Shown piece by piece: positions 1-8,575 of a stretch of DNA of 64,000 bases. Source of the DNA: Photobacterium angustum (GTDB lineage: Bacteria > Pseudomonadota > Gammaproteobacteria > Enterobacterales > Vibrionaceae); assembly GCF_003026365.1 (NCBI RefSeq), contig NZ_PYOM01000003.1:124001-188000 (forward strand), given 5' to 3'. Positions within the stretch are counted from its first letter, which is position 1, and each line of letters begins with the position of its first letter. The translations under genes and the position numbers were made by a program. A model generated the notes under the pieces. That model was not told where the DNA came from. It saw only the letters and a program-made list of their open reading frames with translations, and made no database searches.

Positions 1-182
1 GCAGATTCAAAGCTAGTTTGAATTAATGCTGTAAAACTGGACATATCAGCCAGTGCAGCAAAGATGAATAAGGAAATGAAACCAATAGTTAGAATTGGAA
101 CTAGTTTTGCTTCAAAACGAGAAGAATCTGAGTTCAAAGATGTGTTGTTACTATCAGCTATTTGACATGCATTACTTGGCAT
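1..182 (-). CDS. Membrane transporter, N-terminal fragment (possibly BCCT family)
   Basis: Partial gene that reads off the left edge. The ATG is at 182 on the minus strand, with a weak GTGAG Shine-Dalgarno about 7 nt upstream. About 60 residues are visible: a polar N-terminus of roughly 27 residues, then a hydrophobic helix (LVPILTIGFISLFIFAAL) and a short amphipathic stretch. A polar tail, a first membrane helix and then a 'F..L.Q..' segment fit the start of betaine/choline/carnitine (BCCT) transporters, but so little is visible that another multi-pass permease is possible. The gene is transcribed away from the 830-bp non-coding stretch on its right. Confidence 0.45.
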   Translation of the reverse strand, partial: MPSNACQIADSNNTSLNSDSSRFEAKLVPILTIGFISLFIFAALADMSSFTALIQTSFES

Positions 183-1011
183 AAATATCTCACGTTGTTT
201 GTGAGGGGCGAGAGATTAGCAGCTAAAAAGCATAAAGACCAGTCAAAAAATCCTTTATTTTCAATAAAAAAACCATGCGCTCTATCATTGTATGGCTTTT
301 TAATTGGTAGATCATGACGTTACATATTTATGTTACAAATTTTGATTAACGATAAAAAATTGAATATTTATTATACAGACCGTATTGATAGGATAATAAT
401 TACTAAACATCAAAAGTCTTTATTGCTCTAACTATTTTTTATTTGCTGTCATTTAATACGATAGATAACCATGTAGCAATAGTCTGCTTTTTTGCATGTT
501 AACGACTATAACCATCAGTCATAGTGATTGACACAATAATGAGAAAAGGCATCACTTTCATAGCTCATCTCTTCGACTAGGTTTATTAGTAGGTGTTGGG
601 ATATCACTTAATCGAGTCGAAGAGAGCAACTAATGAAAAATGATACATAATGAAGAAAGGTATAAATCTGAATATGTAAGAGCAGGTTAATCCACAATCA
701 GATCATAAAAAGTCTGTGAGTTACTATGATCAATATGCAGAGTTTGATTAATAGCTGGGAGAGGAGCAGTTTGTAATCCATTTTAATCATCAATAAGAAG
801 ATAATTTCACTATCGGTAGTCCCTTCCCGCTTATTCTAAAGTGCTCTTGTTAATAATCGATCTAAAGTAAATCTAACTTTATTAAAGCCCCCCTGATTTG
901 ACCGATATGGAGAAACATCCATTGTTCATATATACAAGGATGGCAATTAGTCAGCCCCAGCAGAGAAACGCACATGTGCCATGAAACGATGAGAAAAAAT
1001 ATCTAAAAAAC
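183..1011. other. Long gene-free stretch with one strong inverted repeat
   Basis: No open reading frame with coding character is seen over about 830 bp. The DNA is AT-rich and stop-dense in all frames. It holds a perfect 10-bp inverted repeat (569-578 with 615-624, CTCTTCGACT/AGTCGAAGAG). Short in-frame runs such as the one near 720-750 (SYYDQYAEFD, then two stops) may be decayed coding DNA, but nothing is identifiable. Confidence 0.5.
569..624. repeat. Inverted repeat, 10-bp arms, 36-nt loop
   Basis: CTCTTCGACT at 569-578 is exactly complementary to AGTCGAAGAG at 615-624. No T-run follows on either strand, so it is not a classical intrinsic terminator. It could be a structured RNA stem or a relic of a mobile element end. 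Function unknown. Confidence 0.4.
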
Positions 1012-1812
1012 TTAATCATTAACCCTTTTTTTAATGTACTGCTTAGGTGGTCGCCCCAAGGTTCTCTTAAAGAAAGTAATAAATGCGCTTACCGATTCGT
1101 AGCCTAAATCCTCAGATATCCGCTGCACAGGCTCCCCCGATGACAGTTTTTGTAGTGCCATTACAATATGAAGCTGTCCACGCCAATTACCAAAAGTTAA
1201 CCCTAATTCCTGCTTAACCAAACGCGCTAAGGTTCTTTCACTCATCGCATATTTACTTGCCCATTCGCTAACTGTACTACGATCACTTGGGTTCGCAATT
1301 AAAGCTAAAGCGATCTTTTGTAAACGAGGTTCTTCTGGAATCGGAAAATCAAACTGTTCAGAAGGCATTGTCGATAATTCATAAATTAGAACGTCAACCA
1401 ATCTCGCAGTATTCCCTTCGTCTTCATAAAACTGATCGAGCTCTGCTAACTTAACTATCAACTCACGTAATAAAGGAGACACTGATAAAGTACAGGCTTT
1501 TTCTGGTAGACCAATTACATCTGGCTCAATAAATAAATTACAAATATCGATATCATCTGAAATTGTGAGACTGTGAGGCACTTGGCTTGGGATCCAAACA
1601 GCGCAATTTGTAGGAACCATCCAAATAGCATTCGCAATTTTACATCGAACACAGCCACTTAAAGGTAATACCAATTGACCTTTCCGGTGAGTGTGAAACG
1701 GGAGTTCTTCATCGACATCAGATCTTGAAAATCTCATTGCCACTGCTTTTTGAGAATACGAATCTGAATCAAACGAAGGGATAGTTTTATTTAAAGTTAT
1801 ATTTTTTGTCAT
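1012..1812 (-). CDS. AraC-family regulator, NimR-like (paralogue A)
   Basis: A 266-aa one-component regulator. Residues about 30-100 form an AraC-type cupin ligand-binding domain (HTHRKGQLVLPLSG, then a VWIPSQVPHS motif). Residues about 170-262 form the double helix-turn-helix (WASKYAMSERTLARLVKQE, then ISEDLGYESVSAFITFFKR). The layout matches the NimR/YeaM group that controls a divergent CynX/NimT exporter. Its close paralogue lies at 2285-3073, and the two share almost the whole HTH domain and the C-terminal tail (PPKQYIKKR). This copy sits 472 bp from its paralogue and has no transporter directly beside it, so it may be the surplus product of a local duplication or may co-regulate the 3168 gene. 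Confidence 0.85.
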   Translation of the reverse strand: MTKNITLNKTIPSFDSDSYSQKAVAMRFSRSDVDEELPFHTHRKGQLVLPLSGCVRCKIANAIWMVPTNCAVWIPSQVPHSLTISDDIDICNLFIEPDVIGLPEKACTLSVSPLLRELIVKLAELDQFYEDEGNTARLVDVLIYELSTMPSEQFDFPIPEEPRLQKIALALIANPSDRSTVSEWASKYAMSERTLARLVKQELGLTFGNWRGQLHIVMALQKLSSGEPVQRISEDLGYESVSAFITFFKRTLGRPPKQYIKKRVND

Positions 1813-2284
1813 AATTTAGTAAAATAATTGCCCTAGGGAATAATTTGTACCAAAAATATCTGAACAAAAGATGTATATCACATAAAAATAAAACGTCACA
1901 CCGAATCAACTGAATATGTAGACCTGAAATCAAAGTGTTCCTTGACGTCTCATTTATTAGCAGCCTTAGTAACCTTAGCTGCTATTGGATTGATGTTTGA
2001 ACAGTAAGATGTAGGTAATGCAGTTAAATATTCAGGACAAATACCGCACCTTTTACTCTATCACTATGGTGATATCTTTCACCCTTCAAGAAAATATGAA
2101 GCTTATAGGCTAACGGTTCACTCTCTATTAACTTATAGAAAAGTTGTCAATAGTGCCGCTGAGGTGGCGTGAAAAGCCAGCCAACGAGACATAAAACACC
2201 TATTTGCCATACAAATAAAGAAATAGACTATTTACCTTTGCTAAAATCAAGTCTAAATCCCGATAGAAACAAATATCTAAAAAT
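1813..2284. other. Gene-free stretch between the two AraC paralogues
   Basis: No convincing gene. One hydrophobic in-frame run around 1943-2008 (ending in VTLAAIGLMFEQ and a stop) could be the decayed end of a membrane protein, which would fit loss of an intervening transporter after duplication of a regulator-transporter unit. This is speculative. The flanks just 3' of both regulator genes are alike (ATATCTAAAAA followed by TTAATCATTAA), showing the duplication includes a few bases beyond the stop codon. Confidence 0.4.
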
Positions 2285-3073
2285 TTAATCATTAATCCGT
2301 TTTTTAATGTATTGCTTAGGTGGTCGTCCGAGCGTTTTCTTAAAGAAAGTAATAAAAGCGCTTACTGATTCGTACCCTAAATCTTCTGATACTCGCTGTA
2401 CAGGCTCCCCTGATGACAGTTTTTGTAATGCAATAACAATATGAAGCTGTCCACGCCAATTACCAAAGGTTAATCCTAATTCCTGCTTCACTAAACGCGC
2501 CAAAGTTCTTTCACTCATCGCATATTTACTTGCCCATTCACCAACAGTACTGCGATCGCTTGGATTATTAATGAGCTCTAAGGCAATGCTGTGTAATCGA
2601 CTCTCACTCGGAATTGGAAAATCAAAATGTTCAGATGGCATGCTCGTTAATTCATCAATCAACACATCCGCTAACCTTGCGGTTTTAGATTCTGGTGTAT
2701 AGGAGAGATCTGATTCCGTTAAACGAACAATAAGCTCACGTAAAAGTGGAGAAATAGATAATGTGCACGCTTTAGATGGCATTCCAACTACATCTGGATC
2801 AACGAATAACATACAGGTATCGGCATCAGGCGAAACACTATTACTATGAGGTACTTGGCTTGGTATCCAAACAGCACAATTAGCGGGAACCATCCAGATA
2901 GCGTCAGCAATTTTACAACGAACAAAACCACTTAAAGGAAGAACAAGTTGTCCTTTATGGTGTTGATGGACTGGGATTTCTTCATCCTTCTCTAACCCAG
3001 AAAGGCGCAATGCAACAACCTTTTGTGGGTAAAGATCGGAGTCAAACTCAGGAAAATGGATACTGTATTTCAT
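2285..3073 (-). CDS. AraC-family regulator, NimR-like (paralogue B)
   Basis: A 262-aa regulator with an N-terminal cupin (HQHHKGQLVLPLSG, VWIPSQVPHS) and C-terminal tandem HTH (WASKYAMSERTLARLVKQE and VSEDLGYESVSAFITFFKK). It is divergent from the CynX/NimT-type MFS gene at 3168, with 94 bp between the start codons. In E. coli the AraC protein NimR and the transporter NimT have the same divergent arrangement, with NimR as local regulator of the exporter. By analogy this protein should control the 3168 gene and itself from the shared intergenic region. It is closely related to the gene at 1012-1812, and most differences lie in the N-terminal sensor half, suggesting different ligands. Confidence 0.87.
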   Translation of the reverse strand: MKYSIHFPEFDSDLYPQKVVALRLSGLEKDEEIPVHQHHKGQLVLPLSGFVRCKIADAIWMVPANCAVWIPSQVPHSNSVSPDADTCMLFVDPDVVGMPSKACTLSISPLLRELIVRLTESDLSYTPESKTARLADVLIDELTSMPSEHFDFPIPSESRLHSIALELINNPSDRSTVGEWASKYAMSERTLARLVKQELGLTFGNWRGQLHIVIALQKLSSGEPVQRVSEDLGYESVSAFITFFKKTLGRPPKQYIKKRIND

Positions 3074-3167
3074 AACTTGTCCGATTTTAGATATCTACTG
3101 TCAATATAACTCAATACAGAAAAAAATAGGAGAGGTATTATGTTATTAAAGATTTAAGGAGAGACCT

Positions 3168-4523
3168 ATGTCACATAAAAACAAAAAAACAGTCCCTAAA
3201 GTTGCACGACCAGCATTGGTTATCCTAGGTATTTTACTTATTGCAAGTAACCTACGTGCACCACTTACAGGATTAGGACCTATTCTAGAGTTCATCTCAC
3301 AAGATTTAGGTTTAAGTGCTACGCAAGCCGGTATGTTAACTACTTTGCCATTGTTGGCTTTTGCCCTATTTTCGCCGGTATCATCAGGCCTTGCACGTAA
3401 AATTGGCTTAGAGCCATCTCTTATGATAGCTCTGGTTCTTGTTGGCGGTGGTGTACTTATCCGCTCCGGTGGCTCAACCGTAATGCTATTTTTGGGTACC
3501 TGTATAATAGGTCTCGGTATAGCAATAGGTAACGTACTATTACCAAGCTTACTAAAAAGAGACTTCCCAACAAAAGTCACTACTTTGACTGCTGTATATG
3601 TATTAATCATGGGTATTGGCTCAACATTAAGCTCAAGTACAGCTATTCCAATGATGAAGCTTGCTGGTTCAATGGGAATCACTGCAATTCCACACTGGGC
3701 ATTTGCTTTAGCAACCGTACTGATCTTCCCTGTTGTTTCAATTATCGTATGGTTACCACAACTAGCAGGCCATACTCGCCCTTCTGCAGATACTGCTGAG
3801 ATTGATAGCCACAGTTATCTATGGCGTTCAGCTGCTGCATGGCAAGTAACTATCTTTTTAGGCTTGAACTCTTTCATCATGTACATCTTTATCAGCTGGT
3901 TACCAAGTATCCTAATTGATAACGGCTATACAGAAAACCAAGCGGGTTACTTACATGGTGTACTACAGCTTTCAACTGCTGTACCAGCACTAGTGCTTAT
4001 CCCATTAATGGCAAAAATGAAAGATAAACGCGGCATGAGCTTTGCTATGGCTGTACTGGGTTTCATCGGTATCCTTGGCCTGCTTATGATGCCAGAACAC
4101 GCATTAATCTGGGTAATTTGTTTTGGCTTTAGCTGTGGTGGTGGTTTTATTCTTGGTCTGTCATTTGTTGGTATTCGTACTCATGATGCTCACCAAGCAG
4201 CTGCACTATCAGGTATGGCACAATGTATGGGTTACTTACTTGCAGCAACTGGCCCTATTATTTTTGGTTCGCTACATGAATCAACACACAGCTGGGAAGT
4301 ACCATTATATATGACACTTGCAGTCTGTGTTGTATGGGGATTCTTAGCACTATTTGCAGGACGCTCACACGTTATCGTTCGCTCACAAAGCGGTAAAGAT
4401 ATCGTTATTGATGCACCCGTTCATGAAAGTATTCACGAAGAACTTAAACGCTTAAAAAATGAATTAGCGCTAGTGACTGAAGAACGTAACGAACTTAAAA
4501 AAGCATTTAACGCAAAATTATAA
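3168..4523 (+). CDS. MFS transporter, CynX/NimT family
   Basis: A 451-aa, 12-helix major facilitator of the CynX/NimT group (ASNLRAPLTGLGPILEFI near residue 30, then LSATQAGMLTTLPLLAFAL). Family members export 2-nitroimidazoles (NimT) or move cyanate (CynX); the substrate here is not known. A strong AAGGAG lies 6 nt before the ATG. The C-terminus carries an unusual cytoplasmic extension of about 50 residues, predicted helical and charged (EELKRLKNELALVTEERNEL), which looks like a short coiled coil. The gene is divergent from a NimR-like AraC gene, which argues for inducible efflux. It ends at a good intrinsic terminator. Confidence 0.87.
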   Translation: MSHKNKKTVPKVARPALVILGILLIASNLRAPLTGLGPILEFISQDLGLSATQAGMLTTLPLLAFALFSPVSSGLARKIGLEPSLMIALVLVGGGVLIRSGGSTVMLFLGTCIIGLGIAIGNVLLPSLLKRDFPTKVTTLTAVYVLIMGIGSTLSSSTAIPMMKLAGSMGITAIPHWAFALATVLIFPVVSIIVWLPQLAGHTRPSADTAEIDSHSYLWRSAAAWQVTIFLGLNSFIMYIFISWLPSILIDNGYTENQAGYLHGVLQLSTAVPALVLIPLMAKMKDKRGMSFAMAVLGFIGILGLLMMPEHALIWVICFGFSCGGGFILGLSFVGIRTHDAHQAAALSGMAQCMGYLLAATGPIIFGSLHESTHSWEVPLYMTLAVCVVWGFLALFAGRSHVIVRSQSGKDIVIDAPVHESIHEELKRLKNELALVTEERNELKKAFNAKL

Positions 4524-4534
4524 AGCTCTCTTAA

Positions 4535-4592
4535 ATTGGCAAGGACGCCAATCTCTTATTACTTATATATCGGCAGGATGCCGATATTTTTT
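4535..4592 (+). terminator. Intrinsic terminator after the CynX/NimT-type gene
   Basis: Two stem-loops in tandem: ATTGGC/GCCAAT at about 4535-4552, then ATATCGGC/GCCGATAT at 4567-4587 followed by a run of T. The second one is the likely terminator. Confidence 0.75.
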
Positions 4593-4697
4593 TATCTGCA
4601 TAACATACACTTATGCAATAACATCTTGTAATAACAATGATTGCCGCTAATAACAGTTAGTTTTAACGTAAGTTTTATTTCTTATGAGTTAAGTAAC

Positions 4698-4967
4698 ATG
4701 AAACTATCTTATCTTCTTACTAGTGCAGCTCTTTTTTCTCCCCTTGCACTTGCAGAATCAACACAATCACAGCCACAACAAAACGTATTTTATATCCTTG
4801 CAATCACCATCATCTTTTTAATCGCCCTTGCATGTTACCGCGTAACAAAAAACAAAGCGCGCAAGCATAAACCTGAGATACCTTCATTCATACACCATCT
4901 CATTGGTTTTGTGATCGGTTTTATTTGTTTCTATGCCTTGTTCTATTTTCTTGGGTTTTGTTTTTAA
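4698..4967 (+). CDS. Small exported or membrane protein of unknown function
   Basis: An 89-aa product if started at ATG 4698; a longer reading from 4641 would put a signal peptide in mid-protein, so the shorter start is preferred. Residues 1-19 are a typical signal peptide (MKLSYLLTSAALFSPLALA, cleavage before EST). They are followed by a short Gln/Ser-rich linker, one membrane helix (FYILAITIIFLIALACY), a basic loop (KNKARKHKP) and a second hydrophobic helix at the C-terminus. No family is recognised. It stands alone between two terminator-bounded units. Confidence 0.6.
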   Translation: MKLSYLLTSAALFSPLALAESTQSQPQQNVFYILAITIIFLIALACYRVTKNKARKHKPEIPSFIHHLIGFVIGFICFYALFYFLGFCF

Positions 4968-5192
4968 TTCCATCCATCAATAGGCGAATAATAAGATGTC
5001 ATATACCATTAAATTTGCGCACTATGGCTAGTGTCCTAAAGGAATTATCTCTTCTATTCATTCATCATCTAACCTAATAATAAAGCAATGTGTAATTCAT
5101 ACAATCTGCTGACATAACGAGCTATGAGGTCTATATCCTCAAAGAGTTAGTTTTGCTAACGGCACAATACAGTGCGTCACAGAGGAGATAGT

Positions 5193-5693
5193 ATGAAAGG
5201 AATAACCATCGCAAGTGTTTTACTTGCCACCGTATTACTCACTGGATGTAATCAGCAACACAATCACCAAATCCACGGTACATTAACTCACGTCGGTATT
5301 GCCACTGACTTCGACTTAAACAACACCCCAGCTGTCAGTATTATCTTGTCAAAAGACACAGAACATTACTTAACTATTTCACTGAATCAGCACAGCCTTC
5401 AAACCTTACTTGCAGGTCAAAACACCCAAAACTTCAATCAAAAAAATAAAAATATTGATGCCAACTTAACTTGGGATGGGCTTTATATTATCGATAAAGC
5501 ACGAGCATCAGGTATCGTGTTAGATCTAGCACATGTGAATAACACAACACATAGTGCAAAAATTCACTACACCGCCACACTTGTTAGCGCCAAGAAAGAA
5601 AGCAATAAAACCATAGAGCTTAGTGACTCATTCACTTTACCTGCTGATGATTGGAGGGTAATCCAAGAACTTAGCTCTAAGAAAACCAAATAA
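5193..5693 (+). CDS. Predicted lipoprotein of unknown function
   Basis: A 166-aa product started at ATG 5193, because GAGGAGAT lies 6-7 nt upstream and the N-terminus then becomes a lipoprotein signal (MKGITIASVLLATVLLTGC, lipobox LTGC). The mature part is rich in Asn/Thr/His with beta-strand-like alternation and no recognisable catalytic motif. The residue after the lipobox Cys is Asn, not Asp, consistent with outer-membrane sorting. Monocistronic. Family unknown. Confidence 0.7.
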   Translation: MKGITIASVLLATVLLTGCNQQHNHQIHGTLTHVGIATDFDLNNTPAVSIILSKDTEHYLTISLNQHSLQTLLAGQNTQNFNQKNKNIDANLTWDGLYIIDKARASGIVLDLAHVNNTTHSAKIHYTATLVSAKKESNKTIELSDSFTLPADDWRVIQELSSKKTK

Positions 5694-5824
5694 CTAGATA
5701 AAATGACAGATTTAGTCGTTAATTAATTGAGGATTTTAACAAGGTAATGGGATATTAATGGACATCGTCGCGTGAACACGTATGATCAGCGACAATCTAT
5801 TGAATCCCATATTGGAATAGCATT

Positions 5825-6400
5825 TTGATTAGAGAAAATGTATTTACCTCATACGAAAATTGGACAAAGCCTTTCGTATCAGAAGTCGCTGAAATCATTA
5901 ACCTACTGAAAGATCATGGCTATGATGCAAAGAAGTTAGCGTTAGTCACTGGTTTGCAAGAGAAGAATGTAAGTAGCTGGACAGCGAAATACAAAAAAGA
6001 ACCTTTCAATGTGTCGACTATTCCATACCCATGTTGGTGTTTCTTAGCGGCATTAATTGGCAAACAAAGCATTGCAACTAATGGCAAAGTGATCCCGGTT
6101 GAGGATATTCGTCGCGTATTACGCTTATTCAAGCCATCAGCATTTGGTGCTCGTAATACTTTTGTATGCCCAACCAACGAACAATTTGCCAAGCTAATTG
6201 ATAGTGGTTTATTTGAAGAAATGACAGCACAGAATATCTGTGAGTTATTTAGTTGGAATCCAAGTCAGTTTGTTGAAAGCATTCAATCAGGCAAACTCCC
6301 TTTCCTCAATTGGTGTTTAATCATCATGATGTTAGGGATTAATATTCAAAAAATGGTGCTTAAAGACTTAGAAGCGCCATTAGAATACGTGCCAGAATAA
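5825..6400 (+). CDS. Putative DNA-binding protein with two HTH-like repeats
   Basis: A 191-aa protein read from a TTG codon at 5825, with GGAAT about 7 nt upstream; an in-frame stop at 5801 excludes a longer start and there is no nearby in-frame ATG. Residues about 20-75 (IINLLKDHGYDAKKLALVTG, then LQEKNVSSWTAKYKKE) resemble an Xre-type helix-turn-helix, and residues about 125-180 (MTAQNICELFSWNPSQFVES, then a Trp-Cys-Leu-rich helix) look like a second, diverged copy of the same fold. This is a visual inference. A 21-bp stem terminator follows. Function unknown; an orphan regulator is the simplest reading. Confidence 0.6.
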   Translation: MIRENVFTSYENWTKPFVSEVAEIINLLKDHGYDAKKLALVTGLQEKNVSSWTAKYKKEPFNVSTIPYPCWCFLAALIGKQSIATNGKVIPVEDIRRVLRLFKPSAFGARNTFVCPTNEQFAKLIDSGLFEEMTAQNICELFSWNPSQFVESIQSGKLPFLNWCLIIMMLGINIQKMVLKDLEAPLEYVPE

Positions 6401-6424
6401 ACCTCCTTTAGTCTTCAAATTCTT

Positions 6425-6472
6425 AAAAACGACTGTATTAAGTTACTATATAACTTAATACAGTCGTTTTTT
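6425..6472. terminator. Bidirectional intrinsic terminator
   Basis: A perfect 21-bp inverted repeat (6425-6445 with 6451-6471, loop CTATA) begins with five A and ends with a T-run, so it can stop transcription from both the 5825 gene (plus) and the 6545 gene (minus). Confidence 0.85.
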
Positions 6473-6544
6473 ATTCTCAGAAACAGTCAACTGCTTAATA
6501 AGCTGCATATTATTGATATTTAAATGGATTTAGTACTATTCATT

Positions 6545-6850
6545 TTATCTTTTAAATATCTTACCCAACCCACCTAATATAATCGTACTTACAACGACAT
6601 TTATAGCAAAACCAATGCTTATTAATAAGATACTAAGTGGGTTACAGATATAACTATTGGTATAGGTACTACAAATTGCCCCCACTTCTATAGTAAAGAA
6701 AGACCATGGCAATGCTAAATACAAAAATACGATATGTTTTTCATAAAAGAAATGATTAAGATCCGTACTTACGTACAGAGATAAAAACCAAATTATGCCG
6801 TAAATAATAGGCACCATAAATGCGATTAAAAAAATCCGTTTTTTATTCAT
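6545..6850 (-). CDS. Small integral membrane protein, unknown
   Basis: A 101-aa protein, hydrophobic almost throughout, with three likely membrane helices: residues about 5-27, 40-60 and 72-95. It starts with MNKKR (positive inside) and ends with GLGKIFKR. The start at 6850 has a weak purine-rich stretch upstream. No family recognised. It is convergent with the 5825 gene across a shared terminator. Confidence 0.55.
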   Translation of the reverse strand: MNKKRIFLIAFMVPIIYGIIWFLSLYVSTDLNHFFYEKHIVFLYLALPWSFFTIEVGAICSTYTNSYICNPLSILLISIGFAINVVVSTIILGGLGKIFKR

Positions 6851-7067
6851 TCACCGATTCTCTTTTTCACCTCTCTAACACCAGTTTAGCTCTATATTTC
6901 CTATCATGTTATGCCGTAACAAGCATGTTTTACGCGATTCACTTCAGGTTAAGTTACAACTGATATAGTAATAATACATTACGTATAACCATCGTTATTT
7001 CCTCCCCACTGTTTTATGCTTCTGGCAACTCTGCGCGCGGAATATCGTTACCATTATTGAGGTGACT

Positions 7068-8447
7068 ATGGCGAAACCAACAAAACAACTAACATGGCTG
7101 CCATGGATTGCGGGTATTGCTTTTTTTATGCAGACTCTTGATGCCACAATAATAAATACAGCCATCCCCTCCTTGGCCAAAAGCTTACATGAATCGCCAT
7201 TAACCATGCAGCTAACCATCATTAGCTATACTCTGACTGTTGCGATCTTAATTCCTATCAGTGGCTGGCTTGCTGATAAATTTGGCACCCGAGTTATTTT
7301 TGGCTGGGCTGTAGGCTTATTTACACTGGGGTCGTTGGCGTGTGGATTATCCAACACATTGACGCAACTGGTACTGGCTCGCATTCTCCAGGGGGTTGGT
7401 GGCGCCATGATGGTTCCTGTAGCCCGCTTAGCATTATTGCGGAGCTATCCACGAAATGAATTTGTTCATGCGTTAAACCTAGCAACAATGCCGGGATTAA
7501 TCGGTCCCGTTGTCGGCCCTGTACTTGGTGGCGTATTAGTCACTTATGCAAGTTGGCATTGGATATTCTTAATAAATATCCCTGTCGGTATTATTGGACT
7601 ATGGATGACCAAACGCTACATGCCTAACTTTACTTCAACTGCGAGTAAGTTTGATGGTTGGGGATTTATTCTATTTAGTTCAAGTTTAATTACTCTTTTA
7701 AGTGGCATTGAGCTCTTAACTAAATCAGAAACGGTTTTAATTCCTATTATCACTTTATTAATGGGTTTTACTCTTCTCGTCACTTATATTTATTACGCAT
7801 CAAAAAAACAAAACGTACTTATTCCTTTATCACTTTTTAAGACAAGGACTTTTTCTGTTGGTATCGGTGGTAATATATTTTCTCGCTTAGGTACAGGTGC
7901 AATTCCTTTTCTTATACCACTTATGTTGCAAGTTGGGATGGGAGCCTCAGCCTTATACGCGGGATTAATGATGGTTCCCTTAGCCTTTGGCGCGTTATTA
8001 GGTAAATCGTATGTCGAAAGAACCCTTAAGCGTCTAGGCTATCGCAAGACATTATTTTGGGTCACTATTATTATTGGTATTATTACAGCAGCATTTGCCC
8101 TTATATCAGGCAAGTTATCTCTATGGTTAGCACTACCATTACTGTTTGCGTTAGGTATTGTTCGCGCAACACAATTTACCGCAATGAACACCATAACATT
8201 AGCTGATTTAGATGATAAACATACAAGTGCTGGTAACAGTATGCTAGCAGTAACACAACTACTTTCAATTAGCTTTGGTCTTGCTATCTGCGCGTGTGTT
8301 TTACACTTTTTCTCTACCTATTACGCTGGCAGTGATATGTCTCATTTTCACCAGACATTCATTGCTATGGGACTATTAACCGTTATCTCTGCTTTGTCAT
8401 TTTTATCATTGCACCGCTCTGATGGTAATAACTTAATACACAGATAA
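7068..8447 (+). CDS. mdtD: MFS transporter, MdtD-like (DHA2)
   Basis: A 459-aa protein with about 14 membrane helices of the drug:H+ antiporter-2 type. The start is placed at ATG 7068 (GAGG 5 nt upstream) rather than the in-frame GTG at 7062. Recognised features are FFMQTLDATIINTAIPSLA near residue 18 (DHA2 motif), GWLADKFGTR (motif A), LARILQGVGGAMMVPVARL (motif B/C region) and SWHWIFLINIPVGIIG. These match E. coli MdtD closely in order and wording. E. coli mdtD sits in the mdtABC-baeSR operon; here the gene is alone, so the MdtD name rests on sequence only and the substrate is unknown. Confidence 0.82.
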   Translation: MAKPTKQLTWLPWIAGIAFFMQTLDATIINTAIPSLAKSLHESPLTMQLTIISYTLTVAILIPISGWLADKFGTRVIFGWAVGLFTLGSLACGLSNTLTQLVLARILQGVGGAMMVPVARLALLRSYPRNEFVHALNLATMPGLIGPVVGPVLGGVLVTYASWHWIFLINIPVGIIGLWMTKRYMPNFTSTASKFDGWGFILFSSSLITLLSGIELLTKSETVLIPIITLLMGFTLLVTYIYYASKKQNVLIPLSLFKTRTFSVGIGGNIFSRLGTGAIPFLIPLMLQVGMGASALYAGLMMVPLAFGALLGKSYVERTLKRLGYRKTLFWVTIIIGIITAAFALISGKLSLWLALPLLFALGIVRATQFTAMNTITLADLDDKHTSAGNSMLAVTQLLSISFGLAICACVLHFFSTYYAGSDMSHFHQTFIAMGLLTVISALSFLSLHRSDGNNLIHR

Positions 8448-8471
8448 CATTCATACCCTCGATGAAATAAA

Positions 8472-8502
8472 TGAGCATCTGTATTAAAAATACTGATGCT
8501 CA
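8472..8502 (+). terminator. Stem-loop after the MdtD-like gene
   Basis: TGAGCATCtGTATT pairs with AATACtGATGCTCA around a short A loop. No clear T-run follows, so its efficiency as a terminator is uncertain. Confidence 0.5.
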
Positions 8503-8575
8503 CATCTATATATTAGTAATACACCATGAAGACAAATGAAAAATCATTATATCCTACGGCATAATCACTTTAGTC

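Noticed and set aside
3146..3682. 178-codon minus-strand frame opposite the CynX/NimT-type gene
   Set aside because: It is the antisense shadow of a clear transporter, is rich in Pro/Arg/Ile without domain character and has no ribosome site.
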